DNA of 37,108 nt. Origin: an uncultured Parabacteroides sp. GTDB lineage: Bacteria; Bacteroidota; Bacteroidia; Bacteroidales; Tannerellaceae. The notes under the pieces were generated by a model. That model was not told the origin of the DNA, did not search any database, and saw nothing but the letters and a program-made list of their open reading frames with translations. The position numbers and the translations under genes are program-made. The stretch lies in contig CALUZR010000033.1 of the NCBI GenBank assembly GCA_944325335.1, positions 1-37,108 on the forward strand, written 5' to 3'. Below, piece after piece: positions 15,693 through 23,075 of this stretch (positions are counted from its first letter, which is position 1; each line of letters begins with the position of its first letter).

Positions 15693-15777
15693 AACACAAG
15701 AGGCACAGAGACACGGAGCCATTTGGGACATATACCCCATAAATAAAAGCTCCGAGTTTCTGTGTCTCTGTGTTTTT
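15693..15777 (+). terminator. long-stem terminator of the carboxylase operon
   Basis: The arm 15693-15719 (contains GGCACAGAGACACGGAGC) pairs over about 26 bp with 15749-15773 (contains GCTCCGAGTTTCTGTGTCTC), with a few mismatches, then TTTTT. The arm resembles common dispersed Bacteroidetes repeats. Confidence 0.75.
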
Positions 15778-15780
15778 ATC

Positions 15781-16068
15781 CTTTATAACCACACCTTTCT
15801 CCCTAAGGTTCGCGCTCGATGTCTCCAGCGAGTTTTTATCTCTTATACCTAAGCAAATTAAGTCGTCATTCCCTGACATATGCCATAGATACCTGTACTG
15901 CTTATACCTACATACCAGTACAGCTTTCATGCGCTTGCCTCCGTATATCGTGACTGCCCAGATACAGGAAAGGCAAACGGGCTTTCCTGGGAGTGGCTGC
16001 CTCGGACCTCTGGGGGACAGAAAACGGGACATACGCAGAAAAATAAGGAAAGAAAATGGAGCAGATAT
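15781..16068. other. intergenic, no feature recognised
   Basis: About 290 bp between the carboxylase terminator and the ribosomal promoter. The short ORFs on both strands show no family resemblance, and I see no repeat or hairpin with a clear role. Confidence 0.6.
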
Positions 16069-16098
16069 TTTGTAATTCAAATATTATCCGTACCTTTG
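16069..16098 (+). promoter_or_regulatory. promoter of the rplM operon
   Basis: TTTG (16069-16072), 18-bp spacer, TACCTTTG (16091-16098). Transcription near 16104 gives a leader of about 120 nt before rplM. Confidence 0.7.
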
Positions 16099-16103
16099 CA
16101 CGC

Positions 16104-16225
16104 CGATTATTATCAAATTAACTAAAGTTTAGTTCTTTGCGTTTTGCGAAGAGTCAGTGTCCGGCCCGACGCAAGGCAAGAAGAGCGTTTGTTGGATTTA
16201 TTAATTTATTAAAAAACATTAAGCA
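16104..16225 (+). promoter_or_regulatory. structured leader of rplM, probable autoregulatory site
   Basis: The dyad AACTAAAGTTTAGTT (16120-16134) is followed by an 8-bp hairpin CTTTGCGT (16135-16142) / ACGCAAGG (16169-16176) with a conserved-looking loop GAAGAGTCAGTGTCCGGCCC. L13 operons in many bacteria are autoregulated through such leaders, and I recall a Bacteroidia-specific L13 leader family being proposed; I could not check a match. Confidence 0.55.
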
Positions 16226-16681
16226 GTGGATACTTTAAGTTTTAAGACCATTTCTGCGAACAAAGCAACTGTAAACAAAGAATGGGTCATCGTTGACGCT
16301 GAAGGTCAATCTTTGGGCCGCCTTTGCGCGAAGGTAGCAAAGCTTTTGCGCGGCAAGTACAAACCCAATTTTACGCCTCACGTAGATTGTGGTGATAACG
16401 TAATTATCATCAATGCAGAGAAAGTCGTTCTGACTGGAAACAAGTGGAACGGCCGTGTTTATGTAAGATACACTGGATATCCTGGTGGACAGCGTGAATA
16501 CACTCCGGCTGATTTGTTGAAGAAAGGCCCGAGCTATCTGTATCGGAAAGTGGTAAAGGGTATGTTACCAAAGAATCGTCTGGGTGCTAAGTTGTTGAAC
16601 AACCTGTATGTATACGCAGGCACAGAGCACAAACACGAAGCACAGCAGCCTAAGTCAATTGATATAAACTCTTATAAATAA
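16226..16681 (+). CDS. rplM: 50S ribosomal protein L13
   Basis: 151 residues with a GTG start at 16226, required by the family opening MDTLSFKTISANKATVNKEW. The core LGRLCAKVAKLLRGKYKPNF and NRLGAKLLNNLYVYAGTEHK is diagnostic; the tail QQPKSIDINSYK is the Bacteroidales form. It assembles early into the large subunit and leads the rplM-rpsI-rpsB-tsf operon, with rpsI 5 bp behind. Confidence 0.97.
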   Translation: MDTLSFKTISANKATVNKEWVIVDAEGQSLGRLCAKVAKLLRGKYKPNFTPHVDCGDNVIIINAEKVVLTGNKWNGRVYVRYTGYPGGQREYTPADLLKKGPSYLYRKVVKGMLPKNRLGAKLLNNLYVYAGTEHKHEAQQPKSIDINSYK

Positions 16682-16686
16682 TTACA

Positions 16687-17073
16687 ATGGAAGTAGTAAA
16701 CGCAATAGGAAGACGTAAAGCCGCTGTAGCGCGTGTATACGTTAGCGAAGGTTCAGGTAAGATTACAATCAACAATCGCGATCTGGCAACTTACTTTCCT
16801 TCTTCAATTCTGCAGTTCGTTGTAAAGCAACCGTTGAACAAGTTGAATGTCGCAGAACAATATGATGTAAAGATCAATTTGGATGGTGGTGGTTTCAAGG
16901 GCCAAGCTGAAGCAGCTCGTTTGGGTATCGCTCGCGCGTTGGTTAAGATTAATCCGGAAGACAAGGCTGCGCTTCGTGCCGAAGGATTCATCACTCGTGA
17001 TCCGCGTGCCGTTGAACGTAAGAAACCGGGTCGTCCAAAAGCTCGCAAGAGATTCCAGTTCAGTAAACGTTAA
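16687..17073 (+). CDS. rpsI: 30S ribosomal protein S9
   Basis: 128 residues: MEVVNAIGRRKAAVARVYVS at the start and the basic tail PGRPKARKRFQFSKR whose last residues reach the P-site tRNA. Full family length. Between rpsI and rpsB lie 142 bp without a terminator, holding the small hairpins GTTTAG/CTAAAC (17109-17123) and ACCT/AGGT near 17165-17175, which may form a second leader for S2. Confidence 0.97.
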   Translation: MEVVNAIGRRKAAVARVYVSEGSGKITINNRDLATYFPSSILQFVVKQPLNKLNVAEQYDVKINLDGGGFKGQAEAARLGIARALVKINPEDKAALRAEGFITRDPRAVERKKPGRPKARKRFQFSKR

Positions 17074-17215
17074 TGTGATTTGTGAGGGATTTCTTGCAAA
17101 AACAAAGCGTTTAGTATCTAAACCGGCAGGATTCATCTTATATATTAATGTATAGGGCGACTACCTGAAGGTTGTGTCAAACAAAAAGAATGTAAACGAT
17201 TTAAGAAAAGAAACA

Positions 17216-18061
17216 ATGTCAAGAGTAAATTTTGATCAGTTATTGGAAGCAGGTGTTCACTTCGGACACTTAAAGAGAAAGTGGAACCCTGCAATGGCTC
17301 CTTACATTTTCATGGAGCGCAATGGTATTCATATCATTGACCTTTATAAGACAGTTGCTAAAGTAGATGAAGCAGCAGAAGTATTGAAGAACCTGGCTAA
17401 GCAGGGCAAGAAGGTACTTTTCGTTGCTACCAAGAAACAAGCTAAACAAGTAGTGGCTGAGAAGGCGGCTGCTGTGGGCATGCCTTACGTGATCGAACGT
17501 TGGCCGGGCGGTATGTTGACCAACTTCCCGACTATCCGTAAAGCCGTTAAGAAAATGGCTACAATCGACAAGATGACGAAGGATGGTACATTTGATAATT
17601 TATCGAAGCGTGAGAAATTGCAGATCACTCGTCAACGTGCTAAGTTGGAAAAGACGTTAGGATCTATTGCGGATTTGACTCGTCTGCCGTCTGCTTTGTT
17701 CGTAGTTGACGTGTTGAAAGAACATATCGCCGTACGGGAAGCAAACCGTCTGGGTATTCCGGTATTTGGTATGGTGGATACAAACTCGGATCCGACCAAT
17801 ATCGACTATGTAATTCCGGCAAACGATGACGCTACCAAGTCGGTAGAAGTAATCGTAGGCGCTATGTGCGAAGCAATGAACGAAGGTTTGCAGGAACGTA
17901 AGGCTGAAAAGGTAGATGCCGAAGCAGCTGGTGAAGGCGAAAACGCTCCGAAGCGTGAACGCCGCGCGAAAGCAGCCAAGAAAGATCCGCGTGCGAAGAA
18001 AGAAGATAGCGATGCAATGAATGCCAATATCTCGGCTAAGTACGCAAAAGACGAAGAGTAA
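17216..18061 (+). CDS. rpsB: 30S ribosomal protein S2
   Basis: 281 residues from ATG 17216 (MSRVNFDQLLEAGVHFGHLK), the family start; the frame is open from 17174 but those residues are not family sequence. The core includes WPGGMLTNFPTIRK and PVFGMVDTNSDP. The C-terminal 45 residues are a charged Ala/Glu/Lys extension (ENAPKRERRAKAAKKD), longer than in E. coli S2 and usual in Bacteroidales. It is followed by tsf after 33 bp. Confidence 0.97.
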   Translation: MSRVNFDQLLEAGVHFGHLKRKWNPAMAPYIFMERNGIHIIDLYKTVAKVDEAAEVLKNLAKQGKKVLFVATKKQAKQVVAEKAAAVGMPYVIERWPGGMLTNFPTIRKAVKKMATIDKMTKDGTFDNLSKREKLQITRQRAKLEKTLGSIADLTRLPSALFVVDVLKEHIAVREANRLGIPVFGMVDTNSDPTNIDYVIPANDDATKSVEVIVGAMCEAMNEGLQERKAEKVDAEAAGEGENAPKRERRAKAAKKDPRAKKEDSDAMNANISAKYAKDEE

Positions 18062-18094
18062 TTACGATAATACCAAATAGAAGGATTAAAGATT

Positions 18095-18922
18095 ATGGCA
18101 GTTACAATGGCTGATATCCAGCACTTGCGCAAAATGAGCGGTGCCGGAATGATGGATTGCAAGAAGGCTTTGGAAGAAGCTAACAACGACTACGATAAGG
18201 CGATGGAAATCATCCGCAAGAAAGGTCAAGCAGTCGCTGCTAAGCGTTCGGATCGTGAAGCTGCTGAAGGTTGTGTATTGGCAGCTGATAAGGGTGAATT
18301 TGCAGCAGTCGTAGCAGTAAAATGCGAAACAGACTTCGTGGCTAAGAATGCAGATTTCGTAGCTTTGACGAAAGATATTTTGAATTTGGCGATGGACAAG
18401 AAGCCGGCTTCGAAAGAAGAACTGTTGGCTGCTCCGTTGGCTGATGGCCGTTCGGTTCAAGAGCATATCACAGACCGTTCAGGTATCACGGGCGAAAAGA
18501 TGGAATTGGGTACGTATGAATTTGTAAACGGTGCTTCGACCATCTCTTATATCCACCCGGGAAATAAGCTCGCTACGGTAGTCGCTTTCAACCAGGCTGA
18601 AGTAGAACACCAGATGGCACGCGACGTGGCTATGCAGGTAGCCGCTATGAACCCGGTTGCCGTACGTGCAGACGAAGTTCCGCAGCACATCTTGGACCAA
18701 GAGTTGGAAATCGCAAAAGACAAAGCGCGCGAAGCTGGCAAGCCGGAAAACTTGTTAGACCGTATCGCACAGGGTGCTTTGCAGAAGTATTTCAAAGAGA
18801 ATACTTTATTGCAGCAGGAATTTATCAAGGATGCGAAGATGAACATCGAACAATATTTGCACTCTGCGAATAAGGAACTGACTGTTACTGCATTCAAGCG
18901 CTTTACTTTGAACGCTGACTAA
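18095..18922 (+). CDS. tsf: elongation factor Ts
   Basis: 275 residues, nucleotide-exchange factor for EF-Tu. The N-terminal UBA-like part has KMSGAGMMDCKKALEEANND, and the core has CETDFVAKNADF, which contacts EF-Tu. It closes the ribosomal operon and is followed by a clear terminator. Confidence 0.97.
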   Translation: MAVTMADIQHLRKMSGAGMMDCKKALEEANNDYDKAMEIIRKKGQAVAAKRSDREAAEGCVLAADKGEFAAVVAVKCETDFVAKNADFVALTKDILNLAMDKKPASKEELLAAPLADGRSVQEHITDRSGITGEKMELGTYEFVNGASTISYIHPGNKLATVVAFNQAEVEHQMARDVAMQVAAMNPVAVRADEVPQHILDQELEIAKDKAREAGKPENLLDRIAQGALQKYFKENTLLQQEFIKDAKMNIEQYLHSANKELTVTAFKRFTLNAD

Positions 18923-18952
18923 ACAGTTTTGTTCATAATAAACTTATTAAGT

Positions 18953-18988
18953 AGGAGGGAAACAGGGTTGTTTCCTTCCTATTTTTTT
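18953..18988 (+). terminator. terminator of the rplM-tsf operon
   Basis: AGGAGGGAAACA (18953-18964) pairs with TGTTTCCTTCCT (18969-18980), one G-T pair, followed by ATTTTTTT. Confidence 0.88.
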
Positions 18989-19035
18989 ACCCATCGAGAA
19001 GGAAAATAGAATGGACGGCAGGGAAAACTTTCTGT

Positions 19036-19043
19036 TAAATTTG
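19036..19043 (+). promoter_or_regulatory. -7 box of nudC, with leader hairpin
   Basis: TAAATTTG fits TAnnTTTG; no good -33 box. The leader then carries the hairpin TTTTGCGT (19070-19077) / ACGCAAAA (19088-19095), ending 21 nt before the start codon. Confidence 0.45.
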
Positions 19044-19116
19044 CAGAGTACCCTTTGATTTCACGACGATTTTGCGTTATTTTGCACACGCAAAACGATA
19101 GAGAAGGGAAAGCAAC

Positions 19117-19896
19117 ATGGCTTGTCGTTGGTTTTTATTCTACGAAGATAAATTATTGCTTGAGAAAGAGGCGAATGGATATGCGATTCCGGCTGGAGAG
19201 AAACCTCCTTTCGAGACGGAAGAACCCTTTGCGGTCGCGTTGAAAGATGTGCCTTCTGCCCAAGCTGCTTCTTTGAAACAGGATATAGACGAAGGGGAAA
19301 GGTTTGTCCTTGTCGGGCTTCGGGCGAGTTGGGATTACCTGCCGCGCGAATGGTATAAACGGGCGGGGAAAGCCTATCAGTTGGTGCATTGGGATCGCCA
19401 TAGTCGGTTTTGTCCGCGTTGCGGGGCAAAGTTAATACGTAGTTCGTTGATTTGCAAGCAGTGCGAGGCGTGCCATGAGGAGTATTATCCGGTGATTTCA
19501 CCTGCCATCATCGTGTTGATCCGGAAGGGCGATGAGGTATTATTGGTGCATGCCCGGAACTTTAAAGGCAATTTCCGAGGATTGGTGGCCGGTTTCCTTG
19601 AAGTAGGCGAGACGCTGGAGGAGTGTGTCCGGCGGGAAGTACGCGAGGAGACAGGATTAAGCATCCAAAATTTGACTTACTTTGGGAGTCAACCTTGGCC
19701 TTATCCGAGTGGCATTATGATCGGGTTCTTTGCCGACTATGCAGGCGGTGCCATCCATTTGCAAGACGAGGAACTGAACGCGGGTTCGTTCTTTACGCGA
19801 GACAATCTGCCCGTTCTACCTCAAAAACTGAGCATTGCCCGCCGTATGATTGATTATTGGTTGGCAGGAGAAAAAGGCGAAAAGCCTGCGTTTTGA
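19117..19896 (+). CDS. nudC: NADH pyrophosphatase / RNA deNADding enzyme NudC
   Basis: 259 residues. The zinc ribbon has two Cys pairs (FCPRCG, CKQCEACHE, about residues 98-120). The Nudix box is GFLEVGETLEECVRREVREE followed by TG, and the subfamily motif SQPWPYPSG fixes the NudC identity. It hydrolyses NAD(H) to NMN and AMP and can remove NAD caps from RNA. ATG 19117 has AGGGAAA just upstream. Single gene; the N-terminal domain is poorly conserved, as usual for the family. Confidence 0.93.
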   Translation: MACRWFLFYEDKLLLEKEANGYAIPAGEKPPFETEEPFAVALKDVPSAQAASLKQDIDEGERFVLVGLRASWDYLPREWYKRAGKAYQLVHWDRHSRFCPRCGAKLIRSSLICKQCEACHEEYYPVISPAIIVLIRKGDEVLLVHARNFKGNFRGLVAGFLEVGETLEECVRREVREETGLSIQNLTYFGSQPWPYPSGIMIGFFADYAGGAIHLQDEELNAGSFFTRDNLPVLPQKLSIARRMIDYWLAGEKGEKPAF

Positions 19897-19910
19897 GCAG
19901 AAAATAAAGT

Positions 19911-19990
19911 AAATACTAACTATAAACGTTTATGCGCTGCGGGGCATTGAATGCATTTCGCAGGTTATTATTAACTATTTATTAAACAAC
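19911..19990 (-). repeat. structured repeat element, copy A (minus orientation)
   Basis: Read on the minus strand it begins TTAATAAATAGTTAATA (19985-19969), has a variable middle holding CTGCG...CGCAG, and ends CCGCAGCGCATAAACGTT followed by TTAGTATT. The same ends in the same order occur at 26398-26467 on the + strand. Confidence 0.7.
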
Positions 19991-20046
19991 TATTTGATTT
20001 GAACGTTATGAATTCAAGCTCTTCGAGACGAAGACCGTTGAATTAA

Positions 20047-20096
20047 GAATGAAGAATCCTGGGCGTTTGCTTTTGGATTCTTCATTCATCTTTTTT
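20047..20096. terminator. 13-bp-stem terminator between nudC and the HTH gene
   Basis: GAATGAAGAATCC (20047-20059) and GGATTCTTCATTC (20075-20087) are perfect complements with a 15-nt loop, then a six-T run on the + strand. The left arm with its flank is the reverse complement of the dispersed repeat ATTCTTCATTCTTAATT that overlaps the end of mtaB. Confidence 0.85.
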
Positions 20097-20099
20097 ACG

Positions 20100-20393
20100 T
20101 CAAAGGACTTTACCCAGATATTCCCTTAACGAGGCCACATACACATCCAAGGCATCCCGCCCTTTCTGGGTCAGGCGGCAAGAGGTACGCGGCTTTTTGC
20201 CTACGATTTCCTTCCGGATTTCAATGTAACCTGCATTCGAAAGCTTATCAAGCTGGATACTCAAATTCCCCGAAGTGGCCTCTGTCTTTTCTTTCAGATA
20301 GTTGAAGTCAGCCTCTTCAACCGAGAGCAATAAGGAGATAATGGCCAGCCGAAGCTGTGAATGCAATAATGGATCAAGCTCTCTCATGGTCAT
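20100..20393 (-). CDS. winged-helix transcriptional regulator
   Basis: 97 residues, one winged-helix domain: LHSQLRLAIISLLLSVEEADF, recognition helix TSGNLSIQLDKLSNAGYIEI, and wing GKKPRTSCRLTQKG. It matches the small stand-alone winged-helix family PF13601. Its ATG overlaps the stop of the upstream membrane-protein gene (ATGA), so translation is coupled. Such regulators usually control their own operon and its membrane partner; the signal is unknown. Confidence 0.85.
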   Translation of the reverse strand: MTMRELDPLLHSQLRLAIISLLLSVEEADFNYLKEKTEATSGNLSIQLDKLSNAGYIEIRKEIVGKKPRTSCRLTQKGRDALDVYVASLREYLGKVL

Positions 20394-21001
20394 TGGATTT
20401 TACTTCTGACAATATGAGCGGGCATCACCATGAAAATCAAGAAGGAGAACCCAAAGAGGATATTCCATGAATTGTCGCATACACCATCTGCAAGCATATA
20501 TACGGCAGTCAGCAGCCCGACAAGCGGTGTCCAGACAAACCACTTTTCTTTAATCACAAGCCCCGTCATCGAAGTACCGATGCCCGCATAAATAAGAGAT
20601 AAAGGCATCATCAACGAGAAGTCGATCCGCCCAACTGCAAAGCCAACGACCAGTATGACAAGGACAGTCAGTACGAACATACTGCCAATTATCTTCCAGA
20701 TATGCCCCAGCATCTCGCCCAAATAAGTAGTAACTTCCTGTTTCGTTTGCCTCGAACGAAGCAAAGTCCATATATAAGGAAGAAACATAGCAAACCAAAC
20801 AGCCATAAACAACTGTTGTCCCGTCAGCTGGATGCCGACCCAAGCTACAATCGAAATAAGCACAGCCGCATAGCCATAAAGTAAGAATGCGTTGTAATCC
20901 TGCTTCATGGACGCTTCTTTCTTTGTCTTTCTTATCATTTCCGCGATAAGTTCGATGCTTTCCATTTCATTAATCTTTTTGTCTTCCATAACTTTACTCA
21001 T
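20390..21001 (-). CDS. multi-pass inner-membrane protein
   Basis: 203 residues. After a charged cytosolic start (KVMEDKKINEMESIELIAEM) come about five membrane helices: YGYAAVLISIVAWVGIQL, LFMAVWFAMFLPYIWTLL, IGSMFVLTVLVILVVGFAVG, a helix around LIYAGIGTSMTGLVI, and LFGFSFLIFMVMPAHIV. No known catalytic motif. It is first in a two-gene operon with a winged-helix regulator. A role as a sensor or stress-responsive membrane protein is only a guess. Confidence 0.8.
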   Translation of the reverse strand: MSKVMEDKKINEMESIELIAEMIRKTKKEASMKQDYNAFLLYGYAAVLISIVAWVGIQLTGQQLFMAVWFAMFLPYIWTLLRSRQTKQEVTTYLGEMLGHIWKIIGSMFVLTVLVILVVGFAVGRIDFSLMMPLSLIYAGIGTSMTGLVIKEKWFVWTPLVGLLTAVYMLADGVCDNSWNILFGFSFLIFMVMPAHIVRSKIQ

Positions 21002-21037
21002 TTTAAATCACTTTATTTTATAAACTATACTTTCCTT

Positions 21038-21071
21038 AAAAAAGCAAGCCTGCGCGCCGTTGCTTGCTTTT
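21038..21071 (-). terminator. terminator-like hairpin at the very start of the leader
   Basis: On the minus strand AAAAGCAAGC (21071-21062) pairs with GCTTGCTTTT (21049-21040), a perfect 10-bp stem with a GC-rich 12-nt loop, running into six T. It begins within a few bases of the predicted start site, so most transcripts could end here unless the hairpin is opened or stabilised otherwise. Confidence 0.7.
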
Positions 21072-21078
21072 CATAGCA

Positions 21079-21110
21079 CAAAGGTAAAGAAGTTTATTTT
21101 GTAAACCAAA
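21079..21110 (-). promoter_or_regulatory. promoter of the membrane protein-regulator operon
   Basis: Minus strand: TTTG (21110-21107), 20-bp spacer, TACCTTTG (21086-21079). An exact match to the Bacteroidetes consensus. Upstream, 21111-21280 shows no feature I recognise. Confidence 0.8.
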
Positions 21111-21280
21111 TGATATACAAGATTTTTCTCGAAAAATTTGTTGTACACACAAAGGAAGTTATCGCGATGGCCAATCAATACTTCAAAACGGACGTTTGCA
21201 ATAAATTATTCAATATGCTTTCATGTTGCTGTATTTCATCGAGTTATATTATTGTATTCGATATGGCAGAAGACCGTTAT

Positions 21281-21433
21281 TGACAGGTATAGAAAGTCTC
21301 CCCGACACTTCCCATAAGTCTCCCCGACACTTCCCATAAGTCTCCCTGACACTTCCTATAAGTGTCGGTGATACTTCCTATAAGTGTCAGGGACACTTCT
21401 TATACCTATTGGGGACACTTCCTATACCTGTCA
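21281..21433. repeat. array 3: six 22-bp repeats bracketed by inverted repeats
   Basis: ACACTT (ATACTT once) recurs at 21305, 21327, 21349, 21371, 21393 and 21415, each 22 bp apart. Units pair with one another: GACACTTCCTATAAGTGTC is an inverted repeat. The whole array sits between TGACAGGTATAG (21281-21292) and its perfect complement CTATACCTGTCA (21422-21433). A degenerate relative (TATAGTGTCAGGGAAACTT) appears near 22853-22871. Confidence 0.95.
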
Positions 21434-21531
21434 AAACCCTTGTTTTTAGCGTGTCAATCCGATATAGTATCATTTTTATTGGGGCTACGCAAGATTTGAT
21501 GTTTGAAACGGACAACTTCGCCGCCCTGCCT

Positions 21532-22422
21532 TTACAGCTTATTGATTTCTTCCTCTGTCAGATGTGTATATTGGATAATCTTTTCAAGCGGTTCGTTGGA
21601 TGCTTTCATCAGCCGGGCAAATTCTATAGTTTGCTCTTTGCGGCCTTTGACAAGTCCAATTTTCTCGCCTTCCTCCAGACCTCTTTCGTGTCCTTTGAAT
21701 TCAGCGGTTTCTACGGTGCTTTTCCAGTCGCGATAGACTTTCAAGCTGTCTTCGTAGGCATCGTATTCTTGTTTGGAGAACTTGGCGATTTCCGCTGCCT
21801 CGAAGAGCTTTTTGAAAACGCGTTCCTGCAAGGCTTTCGGACGGTCCATCAGGCGCGAAAGGTTGCGAAGCACAAAGAGCCACTTTTCGAACATATCGTC
21901 CAGTTCCTCTTCCGCCTTGTTGAATTTCGGCATTTCCAAGTAGATGAATGTCAGCTTGTCGTAGAACACTTTTTGGGTGCGTTTATCTATCAGCTGCACT
22001 TCGTGGTGGTAATAGTCGTTGTGCTCGTCATCGAACACGAAGTTTAAGATGCCAATGATGTACACCGCCTTCAGTTCGTAATTCCATTCGCCTTTCTTGC
22101 CTTGTTCGCGGATGGGGAACGATGCGTAATAGATGCTGCGGTCTTTGAAGTAACGCTGCTCGCCGCGCTGCATCTCCACAAGGATTTTCTCGCCCCGGTT
22201 GTTCTCGCAATACACGTCGAACACGGCTTTGCGGTCGGCTTCACTTGTTCCCAAATGCTCCGTATTAAGGTAGGTCAAATCGGTAATGACCTCTTCACCG
22301 CTAAGCAGGCTATTGATAAAGCTAATCAGCAAATCCTTGTTCATCTCCGTACCGAACAGCTTCTTGAAACCAAAGTCGGTATAAGGATTGACATATCTGT
22401 CGTTGAGTTCATTATTTCTCAT
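21532..22422 (-). CDS. Rpn-family PD-(D/E)XK nuclease-like protein
   Basis: 296 residues from the ATG at 22422 (MRNNELNDRYVNPYTDFGFK), the usual family start; the frame is open further back but crosses the promoter. It belongs to the PDDEXK_2 'transposase' / Rpn family. Nuclease core: FKKLFGTEMNKDLLISFINSL, AVFDVYCENNRGEKILVEMQ (the D...E-x-Q catalytic part). The C-terminal segment is helical and charged (GHERGLEEGEKIGLVKGRKE). Members promote RecA-independent recombination in E. coli; in Bacteroidetes they are numerous and of unknown role. It is a single gene, probably a selfish or domesticated element. Confidence 0.88.
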   Translation of the reverse strand: MRNNELNDRYVNPYTDFGFKKLFGTEMNKDLLISFINSLLSGEEVITDLTYLNTEHLGTSEADRKAVFDVYCENNRGEKILVEMQRGEQRYFKDRSIYYASFPIREQGKKGEWNYELKAVYIIGILNFVFDDEHNDYYHHEVQLIDKRTQKVFYDKLTFIYLEMPKFNKAEEELDDMFEKWLFVLRNLSRLMDRPKALQERVFKKLFEAAEIAKFSKQEYDAYEDSLKVYRDWKSTVETAEFKGHERGLEEGEKIGLVKGRKEQTIEFARLMKASNEPLEKIIQYTHLTEEEINKL

Positions 22423-22448
22423 AAAAGTACTTTTTTGATGCAACTGCA

Positions 22449-22456
22449 CAAAGATA
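22449..22456 (-). promoter_or_regulatory. -7 box of the Rpn-like gene
   Basis: Minus strand 22456-22449 reads TATCTTTG, 26 nt before the chosen start. A -33 box is not evident. Confidence 0.5.
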
Positions 22457-22642
22457 CGATTTTTTCTTGAGAAGCACGATCGGCTGTTATACTTTGCACG
22501 GAATAACTTTGTACGAAAGGGCACGTCTCCGTGTTCAAATTCCTCCGTTTCTCTAAATCTCGGTTTCATCCTCCAAACCCCAGTGTTTCGTCCATAAATC
22601 CCCTACTTTCGGATAAGAGTTCAAAAAAAGTTGGTCAAAACT

Positions 22643-22673
22643 CTTGCTATTTCATTTTTACTCCTTACCTTTG
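22643..22673 (+). promoter_or_regulatory. promoter of the long leader before the secreted-protein gene
   Basis: CTTG (22643-22646), 19-bp spacer, TACCTTTG (22666-22673). The next + strand gene starts at 23076, about 395 nt downstream. Confidence 0.7.
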
Positions 22674-22679
22674 CATCGA

Positions 22680-22975
22680 TTCCGCAGCGAATGGGGTTTC
22701 GCCTTAGGGAATCGTTGAAATATTGACAAGCATTTCGTGAAGATTATTCCTGCTTTGAAAATCTGACAAATTTTTAAGTTTACCGGAGTAATGGACAGAA
22801 AATGCTTGCGCTGTTTACAGATTATTTGTAGGGGTTTCTTATACTATTTCATATAGTGTCAGGGAAACTTAGAAATATAATCGTATAAGCGCGGGCTGTT
22901 GTTCTATTTTTGGTAAACGGGTTTTGTCAGAGCCTCAAAGCAAATAATAGACAACGTAAAGCCCGCGCTTTTTTT
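22680..22975 (+). ncRNA. candidate leader RNA or small RNA, about 295 nt
   Basis: It begins with the hairpin CGATTCC (22677-22683) / GGAATCG (22708-22714) and ends with the large terminator hairpin at 22887-22975. No ORF of note inside. It does not resemble tmRNA, RNase P or SRP RNA as far as I can see. Either an attenuator for the 1094-residue protein, or a separate RNA sharing its promoter. Confidence 0.5.
22887..22975 (+). terminator. strong intrinsic terminator inside the leader
   Basis: AAGCGCGGGCT (22887-22897) pairs perfectly with AGCCCGCGCTT (22960-22970). The stem continues inward through GTTGT/ACAAC and CTATT/AATAG after small bulges, leaving a loop of about 35 nt, and seven T follow (22969-22975). 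It stands 100 nt before the start codon of the next gene. Confidence 0.85.
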
Positions 22976-23075
22976 ATGTTCGTAAATCAAAGCCGGGTAC
23001 GTTGTTTTGTCTTCATGGGATTTAATCAAGAGTTTATTAATCAAACATTTTTGTATAATTAAAATTTTAAATCTT

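Noticed and set aside
21532..22422. Classical insertion-sequence transposase
   Set aside because: Despite the family nickname 'transposase', there are no terminal inverted repeats or target duplications around the gene, and the fold is PD-(D/E)XK.
22905..22912. Promoter box TATTTTTG inside the leader terminator
   Set aside because: It matches TAnnTTTG but lies in the loop region of the hairpin, has no -33 box, and would produce an RNA lacking half of the stem.
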